Assembly: GCF_009857605.1 (NCBI RefSeq)
Contig: NZ_WWCT01000032.1
Span: 1-55,002, forward strand
Direction of reading: 5' to 3'
DNA length: 55,002 nucleotides
Source: Duganella levis
GTDB lineage: Bacteria > Pseudomonadota > Gammaproteobacteria > Burkholderiales > Burkholderiaceae_D
In this document: positions 23,853 to 33,159 of the stretch, in pieces
Layout of the letters: every line of letters begins with the position of its first letter
Numbering within the stretch: position 1 is the stretch's first letter
Notes under the pieces: generated by a model
Told to the model about the DNA's origin: nothing
Database searches by the model: none
The model's input: only the letters and a program-made list of their open reading frames with translations
Made by a program: the position numbers and the translations under genes

Positions 23853-23976
23853 CGGGGTCTTGGCTTTTAGGAAATAAGTAGTGCTACGCAGTCATGCGGG
23901 GAGACTACGCCTACTCTGTCCGTACGGCAACAAAAATCCGTTGTGCAATGCGCCCTGGCGGCGCCAAACCAACAGA

Positions 23977-24672
23977 TCAGGCCGCCAGTGCGTCGCCGGC
24001 CAGGGCCGCCTGGATCAGCGCCAGCAGTTCTGCCGGCTGCTGGAACAGGTAATCGGCCTGCCAGCTTTCCGGCGACGTGGCGCCGCAATAGCCCCAGCTG
24101 CAGGCGATGGTCAGCATATTGGCGGCCTTGCCGGCCTGGATGTCGCGCAGGTCGTCGCCGACGTACCAGCACTGTTCGGGCGCCAGCTTGAGGCGGCTGG
24201 CCGCTTCCAGCAGTGGCGCCGGATGCGGCTTGGCGTGCGCCGTGGTGTCGCCGGAAATCGCGCAGGCTGCGTGGCCGAGACCGATCTGCGGCAGCAGCGG
24301 GTCGGTAAACCGCTTCGACTTGTTGGTGACCACGCCCCATTGCAGCCCGGCCGCTTCGATGCCGGCCAGCAGTTCGGGGATGCCGTCGAACAGCCGGCTG
24401 TGCACCGCGATGGCGGCTTCGTAATTGCTGAAGAACTCATCGCGCAGCGCCAGGTAGCCGTCGTCGTCCGGCGTCAGGCCGAACGAGGCGCCGATCATGC
24501 CGCGCGCGCCGGCCGAGGCGGTCGGACGCAGGATCTCGTAGGCGGTCGGTTCCAGCCCGCGCGTGCTGCGCAGCAGGTTGACGGCGGCGGCCAGGTCGGG
24601 CGCGGTGTCGGCCAGCGTGCCGTCGAGATCGAACAGGATGGCGCGTGGCGCAGCGGGTGTGGTCATGGTCAT
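23977..24672 (-). CDS. gph: Phosphoglycolate phosphatase (HAD family)
   Basis: A 231-residue HAD phosphatase. Motif I is ILFDLDGTLADTAPDLAAAVN, in which the first Asp is the nucleophile. Motif II is VVTNKS (about 116-121), the Lys of motif III is in HAKPHPAPLL, and motif IV is YVGDDLRDIQAG. The helical cap contains GARGMIGASFG. Gph removes 2-phosphoglycolate formed in DNA repair or photorespiration-like reactions. The gene follows ubiG by eight bases, the usual proteobacterial ubiG-gph pairing. The ATG at 24672 is chosen over 24666; no good ribosome site is visible, so coupling to ubiG is likely. Confidence 0.92.
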   Translation of the reverse strand: MTMTTPAAPRAILFDLDGTLADTAPDLAAAVNLLRSTRGLEPTAYEILRPTASAGARGMIGASFGLTPDDDGYLALRDEFFSNYEAAIAVHSRLFDGIPELLAGIEAAGLQWGVVTNKSKRFTDPLLPQIGLGHAACAISGDTTAHAKPHPAPLLEAASRLKLAPEQCWYVGDDLRDIQAGKAANMLTIACSWGYCGATSPESWQADYLFQQPAELLALIQAALAGDALAA

Positions 24673-24680
24673 ATCAAAAA

Positions 24681-25376
24681 TCAAAGCGGACGACGGGCAG
24701 CCACCAGGTAGTTGACGCTGGTGTCATCGTTGAGCGAATAAATCTTGGTCAGCGGGTTGTAGCCCATGCCCTTGAAGCCGGCCACTTCCAGCCCGGCGCT
24801 GCGGATGTATTGCGACAGCTCGGACGGCGTGATGAACTTGTCGTAGTCGTGGGTGCCTTTCGGCAGCATGCGCAGCAGGTACTCGGCGCCGATCACGGCA
24901 AACAGATAGGCCTTGGGATTGCGGTTGAGCGTGGAGAAGAACAGGTGGCCGCCCGGTTTGACCAGCGCGGCGGCGGCGCGCACGATGGCGCCCGGGTCCG
25001 GCACGTGTTCCAGCATTTCCATGCAGGTCACTACGTCGTACTGGCCCGGCTCCTGCGCGGCCATGTCTTCGGCGGCGATCAGCTTGTAGCGCACCGCCAC
25101 GCCGGATTCCAGCGAGTGCAGGTCGGCCACTTTCAGGGCTTTTTCGCCGAGGTCGATGCCGGTGACGGTAGCGCCCTTGCGCGCCATCGATTCGGTCAGG
25201 ATGCCGCCGCCGCAGCCGATGTCGATCACGTTCTTGCCGGCCAGCGACGCGCGCGCGTTGATCCATTCCAGGCGCAGCGGGTTAATTTCGTGCAGCGGGC
25301 GGAACTCGGAGGTCGGATCCCACCAGCGGTGGGCGAGTTCGGCGAATTTTTGCAGTTCTAATGGGTCGGCGTTCAT
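24681..25376 (-). CDS. ubiG: Ubiquinone biosynthesis O-methyltransferase
   Basis: A 231-residue SAM methyltransferase, which carries out both O-methylations of the ubiquinone ring. The N-terminus DPLELQKFAELAHRWWDPTS, ending PLHEINPLRL, is diagnostic for UbiG. The SAM loop is VIDIGCGGGILTESMA (about 50-65), and post-I/II motifs are VTGIDLGEKAL and VVTCMEMLEHVPDP. The KGTHDYDKFI segment is also typical. It is the first gene of the ubiG-gph unit and shares an intergenic region with the terminator of ompA. Confidence 0.95.
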   Translation of the reverse strand: MNADPLELQKFAELAHRWWDPTSEFRPLHEINPLRLEWINARASLAGKNVIDIGCGGGILTESMARKGATVTGIDLGEKALKVADLHSLESGVAVRYKLIAAEDMAAQEPGQYDVVTCMEMLEHVPDPGAIVRAAAALVKPGGHLFFSTLNRNPKAYLFAVIGAEYLLRMLPKGTHDYDKFITPSELSQYIRSAGLEVAGFKGMGYNPLTKIYSLNDDTSVNYLVAARRPL

Positions 25377-25420
25377 GTGTTTGTGTGCAAATGGGATGCG
25401 CTATTCTACTCCGTAGGATA

Positions 25421-25448
25421 AAAAAAAGCCCCGCCGGAGCGGGGCTTT
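25421..25448 (-). terminator. Rho-independent terminator of ompA
   Basis: The stem GCCCCGC/GCGGGGC has loop CGGA. On the minus strand it is followed by T7, right after the ompA stop codon. Confidence 0.88.
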
Positions 25449-25466
25449 CCTTGTAGCGGTCAGCGA

Positions 25467-26180
25467 TTACTTGCTGGTGCCGACTACTTCGATTTCTACG
25501 CGACGGTTTTTAGCGCGGCCTTCTGCAGTTTTGTTGTCTGCAACTGGCTGTTTCTCGCCTTTACCTTCGGTGTACACGCGGTTAGCTTCAACGCCTTTGG
25601 AGATGATGTAGGCTTTGACAGCTTCAGCGCGGCGTACCGACAGCTTCTGGTTGTACTCGTCCGAACCCACCGAGTCGGTGTGACCGACAGCGATGATGAC
25701 TTCCAGGTTGATCGAACCCAGTTTCGAGGTCACGTCGTCCAGCTTGGCTTTGCCTTCTGGTTTCAGGACGGCCTTGTCGAAGTCGAAGAACGCATCAGCT
25801 GCGAAGCTGACTTTTTGTGCGGTTGGCACTGGTACTGGCACTGGTGCAGGGGCTGGAGCCGGTGCTGGCGCAGGAGCTGGTGCCACTGGTGGCGGAGGTG
25901 CTACGCACTTGCCGTTTTCCAGCTTCTCTGGCTCTACGCACAGTGGCAGATCGCAACCTGGCACGGCATCAGCCGGGGTCCAGTAGCCGGTGCGCCAGCA
26001 CAGGCCGAATGGGTCACGGGCGATGATGCCGCGGGCATCTTGCACGTAGGCGCTCTTAGGCGTCGACGCTTTGATGTCCTGGGTCACTGGCGCGTACGGA
26101 GGGGCGGTCGGCGCAGTTTGCGCGATAGCCGAGCCGGCAAATGCAGCCGAAATAGCCAGCATCGAAATCAGTTTTTTCAT
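25467..26180 (-). CDS. ompA: OmpA-family outer membrane protein, barrel-less type
   Basis: A 237-residue secreted protein. The signal peptide (MKKLISMLAISAAFAGSAIA) is followed by about 90 residues with four cysteines (GLCWRTGYW, PGCDLPLC, GKC), a Pro-Ala/Pro-Val linker (about 92-115) and the OmpA peptidoglycan-binding domain. That domain has FFDFDKAVLKPEGKAKLD, GHTDSVGSDEYNQKLSVRRA and GRAKNRRVEI, including the conserved Asp and Arg that hold diaminopimelate. No eight-stranded barrel is present; this short form is common in Burkholderiales. AAGGAAG precedes the ATG at 26180. Confidence 0.92.
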   Translation of the reverse strand: MKKLISMLAISAAFAGSAIAQTAPTAPPYAPVTQDIKASTPKSAYVQDARGIIARDPFGLCWRTGYWTPADAVPGCDLPLCVEPEKLENGKCVAPPPPVAPAPAPAPAPAPAPVPVPVPTAQKVSFAADAFFDFDKAVLKPEGKAKLDDVTSKLGSINLEVIIAVGHTDSVGSDEYNQKLSVRRAEAVKAYIISKGVEANRVYTEGKGEKQPVADNKTAEGRAKNRRVEIEVVGTSK

Positions 26181-26244
26181 ATTTTTCTTCCTTTCGGGGG
26201 TGATATCCGCAGAAAACTGCGCGACTTTGTGTTGCGTGGGGAGA

Positions 26245-26253
26245 ATTCTACCA
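26245..26253 (-). promoter_or_regulatory. ompA extended -10 (TGGTAGAAT)
   Basis: Read on the minus strand, TGG plus TAGAAT forms an extended -10 about 65 bases upstream of the ompA start. The -35 is poor, as is usual for extended -10 promoters. Confidence 0.45.
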
Positions 26254-26517
26254 CGCAGGGGCGTCACACTCATTTCCCGCTTGCGAATCAAGCAATTGAC
26301 TTCTCGTCCATTTTGCCACAAGCGACTTGGGTCGTAAAAAAAGCTCCAACATGGCGGCTTTTCGCGTTCAACCAAAATGTTGTTTTGTTGCAACGTGATT
26401 GTCGATAATAATTGAGTAATGTGTCATGAATATTACAACTTGTTACGTGCGTACAGTGTGCGCTACACCGCATGAATGCGGCCTCGGCGCGGAAATGCGC
26501 TAGTTGCCTTGCGCGCA

Positions 26518-26526
26518 TGCTAAAAT
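26518..26526 (+). promoter_or_regulatory. gyrA extended -10 (TGCTAAAAT)
   Basis: TGC plus TAAAAT lies about 58 bases before the gyrA start and lacks a good -35. It is the best promoter candidate in the gap. Confidence 0.45.
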
Positions 26527-26583
26527 CGACCGCTTGCCTGTCTCTTGGGAGAGGCTTAATAAACCACAGTAAACGACCGGCCA

Positions 26584-29214
26584 ATGGATCAATTCGCAAA
26601 AGAAACAATCCCTATTTCCCTCGAAGAAGAGATGCGCAAGAGTTACCTCGATTACGCCATGAGCGTGATCGTGGGGCGCGCCTTGCCGGATGTGCGTGAC
26701 GGGCTCAAGCCTGTGCACCGCCGGGTCTTGTACTCGATGCATGAATCGAATTACGTCTGGAACCGCGCGTACGTCAAATGCGCCCGCGTGGTCGGCGACA
26801 CCATGGGTAAGTATCACCCGCACGGCGACGCGTCGATTTACGACACGCTGGTGCGGATGGCGCAGCACTTCTCGCTGCGCTATATGCTGGTCGACGGCCA
26901 GGGTAACTTCGGCTCGGTCGACGGCGACGGCGCGGCAGCAATGCGTTACACCGAGTGCCGTCTCGACAAGATTTCCAGCGAACTGCTGGCCGACATCGAC
27001 AAGGACACGGTCGACTTCCAGCCCAACTACGACGGCAAGGAAAAAGAACCGACCGTCCTGCCGACCCGCATTCCCAACCTGCTGATCAACGGCTCGTCGG
27101 GTATCGCCGTGGGTATGGCCACCAACATTCCGCCGCACAACCTGCATGAAGTGATTGCCGGCGCGCTGCACGTGCTGAACAATCCGGACTGCTCGATCGA
27201 CGAGCTGATCGAACTGATCCCGGCGCCGGACTTCCCGACCGGCGGCACCATCTATGGCGTCTCGGGCGTGCGCGACGGTTACCGCACCGGCCGTGGCCGC
27301 GTGGTGATGCGCGCCAAGACCCACTACGAAGAGTACGGCAAGGACGGCGGCCGCACCGCCATCATCGTTGACGAACTGCCGTACCAGGTCAACAAGAAAT
27401 CGCTGCTGGAACGCATCGCCGAAAACGTCCGCGACAAGAAGCTGGAAGGCATCAGCGACATCCGCGACGAGTCCGACAAGTCGGGCATGCGCGTGGTTAT
27501 CGAGCTGAAGCGTGGTGAAGTGCCGGAAGTGGTGCTGAACAACCTGTACAAGCAAACCCAGCTGCAAGACACCTTCGGCATGAACATGGTGGCGCTGGTC
27601 GATGGCCAGCCTAAGCTGCTGAACCTGAAGGAAATGCTGGCGTGCTTCCTGTCGCACCGCCGCGAAGTGGTTACGCGCCGCACCGTGTTCGAGCTGCGCA
27701 AGGCGCGCGAACGCGGCCACGTGCTGGAAGGCCTGGCGGTGGCGCTGGCCAACATCGATGATTTCATCGCCCTGATCAAGGCCGCGCCAACCCCGCCGGT
27801 GGCGAAAGCCGCCCTGATGGACCGCGCCTGGGATTCGTCGCTGGTGCGCGAGATGCTGGCCCGTACCGGCGAAGGCACCACCGTCGGCGGTATCGAAGCC
27901 TTCCGTCCGGAACACCTGCCGAAGCACTACGGCATTCAGGCCGACGGCATGTACAAGCTGTCCGACGACCAGGCGCAAGAGATTCTGCAGATGCGCCTGC
28001 AACGCCTGACCGGTCTGGAACAGGACAAGATCGTCAACGAGTACAAGGACGTGATGGCGGAAATCGCCGACCTGCTGGACATTCTGGCCACGCCATCGCG
28101 CGTGACCACCATCATCACCGATGAAATGACGTCGGTAGTGACCGAGTTCGGCGATCCTGCCAAGGACCCGCGCCGTTCCAACATCGAGCACAACGCCAGC
28201 GACCTGAACACGGAAGACCTGATCACGCCGCAGGACATGGTGGTGACCCTGTCGCACACCGGCTACATGAAGGCGCAACCGATCTCCGAGTACCGCGCGC
28301 AGAAACGCGGCGGTCGCGGCAAGCAAGCCATGGCCACCAAGGACGAGGACTGGATCGACCAGCTGTTCATCGCCAACACGCACGATTACATCCTGTGCTT
28401 CTCCAACCGCGGCCGTCTGTACTGGCTGAAGGTGTGGGAAGTGCCGCAAGGCTCGCGCAACTCGCGCGGCAAGCCGATCGTCAACATGTTCCCATTGGCG
28501 GACAACGAGAAGATCACCGTGATTCTGCCGCTGTCGGGCGAGAACCGCACCTTCCCGGAAGACCACTACGTCTTCATGTCCACCAGCCTGGGCACCGTGA
28601 AGAAAACGCCGCTGAAAGACTTCAGCAATCCACGCAAGGCCGGCATCATCGCGGTCGACCTGGACGAGGGCGATTTCCTGATCGGCGCCGCGCTGACCGA
28701 TGGCGAACACGATGTGATGCTGTTCTCCGACTCCGGCAAGGCCGTGCGCTTCGACGAGAACGACGTGCGTCCGATGGGCCGTAACGCCCGCGGCGTGCGC
28801 GGCATGAACCTCGACGAAGGCCAGCGCGTGATTGCGCTGCTGGTGGCCGAGAACGAGCAGCAATCGGTGCTGACCGCGACCGAGAACGGCTTCGGCAAGC
28901 GCACCCCGATCACCGAGTACACCCGTCATGGCCGCGGCACCAAGGGCATGATCGCGATCCAGACCTCCGAACGGAATGGTCGCGTGGTGGCGGCAACGCT
29001 GGTGGAACCGACCGATGAGATCATGCTGATCACCACCGGTGGCGTCCTGATCCGCACCCGCGTGTCGGAGATCCGCGAGATGGGCCGCGCGACCCAGGGC
29101 GTGACCCTGATCGCCGTGGAAGACGGCACCAAGCTGTCCGGCCTGCAGCGCGTGGTCGAGACCGACATCGACGAAGTCGAGCTGGAACCGGGCCCGGATT
29201 CCGCCGCCGAGTAA
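26584..29214 (+). CDS. gyrA: DNA gyrase subunit A
   Basis: An 876-residue GyrA, the DNA-cleaving subunit that introduces negative supercoils with GyrB. The N-terminal breakage-reunion domain contains the quinolone-resistance region HPHGDASIYDTLVRMAQ (residues 78-94) and the active-site Tyr in AAMRYTECRL (about 122). The C-terminal beta-pinwheel carries the GyrA box QKRGGRGK, which distinguishes it from ParC. Numbering matches E. coli up to this region, and position 83 is Ala (codon 26830-26832) instead of Ser, with Asp87 kept. It heads the conserved gyrA-serC-pheA cluster. An 809-codon antisense frame is a shadow. Confidence 0.98.
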   Translation: MDQFAKETIPISLEEEMRKSYLDYAMSVIVGRALPDVRDGLKPVHRRVLYSMHESNYVWNRAYVKCARVVGDTMGKYHPHGDASIYDTLVRMAQHFSLRYMLVDGQGNFGSVDGDGAAAMRYTECRLDKISSELLADIDKDTVDFQPNYDGKEKEPTVLPTRIPNLLINGSSGIAVGMATNIPPHNLHEVIAGALHVLNNPDCSIDELIELIPAPDFPTGGTIYGVSGVRDGYRTGRGRVVMRAKTHYEEYGKDGGRTAIIVDELPYQVNKKSLLERIAENVRDKKLEGISDIRDESDKSGMRVVIELKRGEVPEVVLNNLYKQTQLQDTFGMNMVALVDGQPKLLNLKEMLACFLSHRREVVTRRTVFELRKARERGHVLEGLAVALANIDDFIALIKAAPTPPVAKAALMDRAWDSSLVREMLARTGEGTTVGGIEAFRPEHLPKHYGIQADGMYKLSDDQAQEILQMRLQRLTGLEQDKIVNEYKDVMAEIADLLDILATPSRVTTIITDEMTSVVTEFGDPAKDPRRSNIEHNASDLNTEDLITPQDMVVTLSHTGYMKAQPISEYRAQKRGGRGKQAMATKDEDWIDQLFIANTHDYILCFSNRGRLYWLKVWEVPQGSRNSRGKPIVNMFPLADNEKITVILPLSGENRTFPEDHYVFMSTSLGTVKKTPLKDFSNPRKAGIIAVDLDEGDFLIGAALTDGEHDVMLFSDSGKAVRFDENDVRPMGRNARGVRGMNLDEGQRVIALLVAENEQQSVLTATENGFGKRTPITEYTRHGRGTKGMIAIQTSERNGRVVAATLVEPTDEIMLITTGGVLIRTRVSEIREMGRATQGVTLIAVEDGTKLSGLQRVVETDIDEVELEPGPDSAAE

Positions 29215-29235
29215 CGTTCAACGCCGTTGAACCAG

Positions 29236-29284
29236 CGGGGCCAAGACTATTGCGCGACAATAGAAATGGCCCCGTTATTATTTT
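29236..29284 (+). terminator. Two-tier hairpin terminator after gyrA
   Basis: The outer stem CGGGGCCA/TGGCCCCG and inner stem CTATTG/CAATAG are followed by TTATTATTTT. It separates gyrA from the next gene. Confidence 0.75.
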
Positions 29285-29295
29285 AAGGAGACGAT

Positions 29296-29835
29296 ATGAA
29301 GCAATTCGTAGCATGCGTGGCCACCGCGCTGGCGCTGATCGGCGCCCCCGTGATGGCGCACGCGCAGGCCGATGCGGCGTCCACCGCAGCCGCCAAGGAA
29401 TTGTTCGACTCGATGAACTACCGCGCGCTGATGACGGACATGATGCGCCAGATGTCACAAAACATCACGCCCACCATGCGCTCCACGCTGGAGGCGGCGA
29501 TCAACAGCGACAAATCGCTCAGCGCTGAACAGCGCAAGCTGGCGCTCGGCAAGATCGACAAGCAGCTGCCGCAGATCACCCAGGCGATCGCCGAATTCAT
29601 GAACGATCCGGCGCTGGTGGACGAGATGCTGGAGCAGGCGGTGCCGGTGTATGCGCGCAATTTCAGCGCCGATGAAATCCACCAGATCGCGGCGTTCTAC
29701 CGCACGCCAGTGGGCGCCAAGATGCTGGCGGTGATGCCGAAACTGGCGTCTGAAAGCATGCGGGCAAGCCAGCAGGTCATGCTCAAACGCATGGATGCAT
29801 TGATGAAGAAGCTGCTTGGAGCGCTGCAGAATTAA
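29296..29835 (+). CDS. Secreted DUF2059 protein
   Basis: A 179-residue protein with a signal peptide ending VMAHA and a helical DUF2059 domain (FSADEIHQIAAFYRTPVGAK is the family signature, about residues 128-147). The family is found beside gyrA in many Burkholderiales and has no established function. A strong TAAGGAG precedes the ATG. It sits between gyrA and serC, 22 bases before the latter, and may be the first gene of the aminoacid operon. Confidence 0.88.
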   Translation: MKQFVACVATALALIGAPVMAHAQADAASTAAAKELFDSMNYRALMTDMMRQMSQNITPTMRSTLEAAINSDKSLSAEQRKLALGKIDKQLPQITQAIAEFMNDPALVDEMLEQAVPVYARNFSADEIHQIAAFYRTPVGAKMLAVMPKLASESMRASQQVMLKRMDALMKKLLGALQN

Positions 29836-29857
29836 AGTAATCATTTAAAGGAACGTC

Positions 29858-30955
29858 ATGACTCACATCTATAACTTTTCCGCCGGCCCTGCCGTACTGC
29901 CGAAGGAAGTGCTGACGCAAGCAGCCGCCGAAATGCTGGACTGGCACGGCAGCGGCATGTCGGTGATGGAGATGAGCCACCGCGGACCGGAGTTTATGTC
30001 GATTTACAAGGCGGCCGAGCGCGATCTGCGCGAGCTGCTGGCAGTACCGGACAATTACAAGATCTTGTTCATGCAGGGCGGCGGACTGTCGCAGAACGCC
30101 CTGATCCCGTTGAACCTGCTGGGCCACAAGCCCGCCGGCGCAACCATCGATTTCATTCACACCGGTTCGTGGTCGGGCAAATCCATCAAGGAAGCCGGCA
30201 AGTACGCCAGCGTGAACATCGCCGCGTCGTCGATGACGTCGGTGCCGCCTCAAGCCGAGTGGCGGCTGACGCCCGGCGCGGCCTATCTGCACATGTGCAC
30301 CAACGAGACCATCGACGGCGTCGAATACAACTTTGATGGCGGCGTGCCGGATGCGGCCGACCCGCGTCTGGCCGGCGTGCCGCTGGTGGCCGATATGTCG
30401 TCGCACATTTTGTCGCGCGTGATCGACGTCGCCAAATACGGCGTGATCTTCGCCGGCGCGCAGAAGAACATCGGCCCGGCCGGCGTCACCATCGTCATCA
30501 TCCGCGACGACCTGCTGGGCCAGGCGTTGCCGGCCTGTCCGTCGGCGTTCGACTTCAAGCTGGTGGCCGACAACGAATCGATGTACAACACGCCGCCGAC
30601 CTATGGCATCTATATCGCCGGCCTGGTGTTCCAGTGGCTGAAAGCGCAGGGCGGCGTGGCCGAGATGGAGCGCCGCGCGCGCGCTAAGGCCGAGTTGCTG
30701 TACGCGGCGCTGGACGCCGACGATTTTTATCAGAATCGCGTGGCGCTGCACAACCGTTCGCGCATGAACGTGCCTTTCTACCTGAAGGACGAGAGCAAGA
30801 ACGAAGCATTCCTGGCCGGCGCCAAAGCGCGCGGGCTGCTGCAACTGAAGGGCCACAAGTCCGTCGGCGGTATGCGCGCATCGATCTACAACGCGATGCC
30901 TATCGAGGGCGTGCAAGCGCTCGTAGACTACTTGAACGAATTCGCTGGCCGATAA
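29858..30955 (+). CDS. serC: Phosphoserine aminotransferase
   Basis: A 365-residue class V aminotransferase. It forms 3-phosphoserine from 3-phosphohydroxypyruvate, and acts also in pyridoxine synthesis. It opens IYNFSAGPAVLPKEVL; MSHRGPEFMSIYKAAERDLR and FMQGGGLSQNALIPLNLL are family blocks. The Schiff-base Lys is in FAGAQKNIGPAG (about residue 205), and the C-terminal GHKSVGGMRASIYNAMP binds the substrate phosphate. AAAGGAA precedes the start. The next gene, pheA, begins three bases after the stop, which implies translational coupling. Confidence 0.97.
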   Translation: MTHIYNFSAGPAVLPKEVLTQAAAEMLDWHGSGMSVMEMSHRGPEFMSIYKAAERDLRELLAVPDNYKILFMQGGGLSQNALIPLNLLGHKPAGATIDFIHTGSWSGKSIKEAGKYASVNIAASSMTSVPPQAEWRLTPGAAYLHMCTNETIDGVEYNFDGGVPDAADPRLAGVPLVADMSSHILSRVIDVAKYGVIFAGAQKNIGPAGVTIVIIRDDLLGQALPACPSAFDFKLVADNESMYNTPPTYGIYIAGLVFQWLKAQGGVAEMERRARAKAELLYAALDADDFYQNRVALHNRSRMNVPFYLKDESKNEAFLAGAKARGLLQLKGHKSVGGMRASIYNAMPIEGVQALVDYLNEFAGR

Positions 30956-30958
30956 TCT

Positions 30959-32032
30959 ATGAACGACAAACTCAAACCTCTGCGCGAACAGATCGACTCG
31001 ATCGACGCCCAAATCCTCGACCTGCTGAACCAGCGCGCGCGCGTCGCGCAGGCAGTAGGCCATGTCAAAGCCGAAACCGGCGCGCCGGTGTTCCGCCCCG
31101 AACGCGAAGCGCAAGTGCTGCGCGGCGTGGCCGACCGCAATCCCGGCCCGATGGGCAACGCCGAGCTGCAAACCATCTGGCGCGAAATCATGTCCGCCTG
31201 CCGCTCGCTGGAAAAGCGCGTCACCGTGGCCTTCCTCGGCCCGGCCGGCACCTACAGCGAACAGGCGGTGTACGAACAATTCGGCACCGCCGTCGATGTG
31301 CTGCCGTGCGCGTCGATTGACGAAGTATTCCGCGCCACCGAAGCCGGCACCGCCGAATTCGGCGTGGTGCCGGTCGAGAATTCGACCGAAGGCGCCATCG
31401 GCCGCACGCTCGACCTGCTGCTGCATACGCCGCTGACCATCAGCGGCGAAGTGTCGATCGCCGTGCGTCATAGCCTGCTGACCGGCAGCGGCAATATGGA
31501 CGGCGTCACCGCCATCTGCGCCCACGCGCAGGCGCTGGCGCAGTGCCAGATCTGGTTGAACAACAACTACCCGGACATCGAACGCATCGCCGTGTCGTCC
31601 AACGCCGAAGCGGCGCGCATGGCGCGCGACGACCACAAGCTGGCGGCGATTGCCGGCGAACGCGCCGGCGTGCGTTACAGCCTGGGCACCGTCAAGGCCA
31701 ACATCCAGGATGATCCGCACAACCGCACGCGTTTTGCGGTGATCGGTTCCTTGCAGGCCGGCCCGTCGGGCGAAGACCGCACCTCGCTGGCGCTGGCCGC
31801 GCCGCACAAGGCGGGTTCGATTTACCGCCTGCTTGGATCGCTGGCGCAGCACGGCGTGTCGATGACGCGCTTTGAATCGCGTCCGGCGCGCACCGGCACC
31901 TGGGAATACTACTTCTACGTCGACGTGCAAGGCCATACGCAAGATCCTGCTGTGGCCAGCGCGCTGGCCGAATTGCAGAGCAACGCTGCCTTCTTCAAGG
32001 TGCTGGGTTCCTACCCGGTCAGCCTGACCTGA
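30959..32032 (+). CDS. pheA: Chorismate mutase / prephenate dehydratase (P-protein)
   Basis: A 357-residue bifunctional enzyme of phenylalanine synthesis. Residues 1-90 form an AroQ chorismate mutase (LREQIDSIDAQILDLLNQRA). Residues about 95-270 are prephenate dehydratase (VTVAFLGPAGTYSEQAVYEQ; the catalytic Thr is in NHNRTRF-like HNRTRFAVIG). The C-terminal ACT domain (about 280-357) has GSIYRLLGSLAQHGVSMTRF and ESRPARTGTWEYYFYVD, the sites for feedback by phenylalanine. It is coupled to serC and precedes hisC by 17 bases. Confidence 0.97.
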   Translation: MNDKLKPLREQIDSIDAQILDLLNQRARVAQAVGHVKAETGAPVFRPEREAQVLRGVADRNPGPMGNAELQTIWREIMSACRSLEKRVTVAFLGPAGTYSEQAVYEQFGTAVDVLPCASIDEVFRATEAGTAEFGVVPVENSTEGAIGRTLDLLLHTPLTISGEVSIAVRHSLLTGSGNMDGVTAICAHAQALAQCQIWLNNNYPDIERIAVSSNAEAARMARDDHKLAAIAGERAGVRYSLGTVKANIQDDPHNRTRFAVIGSLQAGPSGEDRTSLALAAPHKAGSIYRLLGSLAQHGVSMTRFESRPARTGTWEYYFYVDVQGHTQDPAVASALAELQSNAAFFKVLGSYPVSLT

Positions 32033-32049
32033 TAATAAAGAGAGACACC

Positions 32050-33159
32050 ATGACCAAGAACTACGGCCCGGAATACATCCGCGCTATCGCTCCTTACCAA
32101 GCCGGCAAACCGATCGCGGAAGTCGCGCGTGAATTCGGCCTGAATGAAGCCAACATCATCAAGCTGGCGTCGAACGAGAATCCGTTCGGTGTGCCGGAAT
32201 CGGCCAAACAGGCCATGGCCGCAGCCGTGGCGGAACTGGGCCGCTACCCGGACGCCAATGGCTTCGATCTGAAAGGTGCCCTGTCCAAGCGTTACGACGT
32301 GCCGGCCGACTGGATCACGCTGGGCAATGGCTCCAATGACATCCTGGAAATCGCTGCGCATGCGCTGGTGGAACGTGGCCAGTCGATCGTCTACTCGCAG
32401 TACTCGTTCGCGATTTACGCGCTGGCGACGCAAGGAGTCGGCGCGCAGCACATCGTGGCGCCGGCCAAGGCCTATGGCCACGACCTGCCGGCCATGCTGG
32501 CGGCGATCCGCGACGACACGCGCCTGGTGTTCATCGCCAACCCGAACAACCCGACCGGCACCTTCATCCCGGCCGCCGAAATCGACGCCTTCCTGGCCAA
32601 GGTGCCGTCGCATGTAGTGGTGGTGCTGGACGAAGCCTACAACGAATTCCTGGCGCAGCAAGACCAGTTTGAGTCGGCGGAGTGGGTGAAGAAGTATCCC
32701 AACCTGCTGGTATCGCGCACCTTCTCGAAAGCATACGGCCTGGCCGGTCTGCGCGTGGGCTTCGCGATTGCGCAGCCGGCGCTGACGGATCTGCTGAATC
32801 GCGTGCGTCAGCCGTTCAACGTCAACTCGCTGGCGCAGGCTGCGGCCATCGCGGCGCTGAACGACAAGGACTTCCTGCAAAAAGGCGCGGAGAACAACAC
32901 CGCCGGCTACCAGCAATATGTAGCGGCGTTCGACAAGCTGGGACTGGAGTATGTGCCGTCGTACGGTAACTTCGTGCTGGTCAAGGTTGGTGACGACGCC
33001 GGCGCCGGCACGCGCGTGAATCTGTCGCTGCTGAAGCAGGGCGTGATCGTGCGTCCGGTGGGCGGCTATGGCCTGCCGGAGTGGCTGCGCGTTTCCATCG
33101 GCCTGCCGGAAGAGAATGAAGCTTTCATCGAGGCGCTGACGGTCGCGTTGGCGGAGTAA
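32050..33159 (+). CDS. hisC: Histidinol-phosphate aminotransferase
   Basis: A 369-residue class I/II aminotransferase. It contains KLASNENPFGVPESA, the PLP-binding ANPNNPTGTFIP and DEAYNEF, and the Schiff-base Lys in SRTFSKAYGLAGLRVGF (about 225-241). In Burkholderiales this second HisC copy sits between pheA and tyrA, so it may serve aromatic transamination (phenylpyruvate, hydroxyphenylpyruvate) as well as histidine synthesis. The stop codon touches the tyrA start (TAAATG). Confidence 0.94.
   Translation: MTKNYGPEYIRAIAPYQAGKPIAEVAREFGLNEANIIKLASNENPFGVPESAKQAMAAAVAELGRYPDANGFDLKGALSKRYDVPADWITLGNGSNDILEIAAHALVERGQSIVYSQYSFAIYALATQGVGAQHIVAPAKAYGHDLPAMLAAIRDDTRLVFIANPNNPTGTFIPAAEIDAFLAKVPSHVVVVLDEAYNEFLAQQDQFESAEWVKKYPNLLVSRTFSKAYGLAGLRVGFAIAQPALTDLLNRVRQPFNVNSLAQAAAIAALNDKDFLQKGAENNTAGYQQYVAAFDKLGLEYVPSYGNFVLVKVGDDAGAGTRVNLSLLKQGVIVRPVGGYGLPEWLRVSIGLPEENEAFIEALTVALAE

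Larger units (their letters stand above)
26181..26583. other. ompA-gyrA divergent intergenic region
   Basis: About 400 bases without a supported gene. It holds an extended -10 for ompA near the left end and one for gyrA near the right end. Between them is an AT-rich stretch around 26330-26440 that reads as untranslated leader and upstream DNA. No RNA gene or repeat was recognised. Confidence 0.5.

Noticed and set aside
26500..28929. 809-codon open frame on the minus strand
   Set aside because: Exact antisense of gyrA with shadow composition (His, Val, Arg, Gln) and no ribosome site or motif.
29783..31942. 719-codon open frame on the minus strand
   Set aside because: Antisense to serC and pheA, both complete and recognised.
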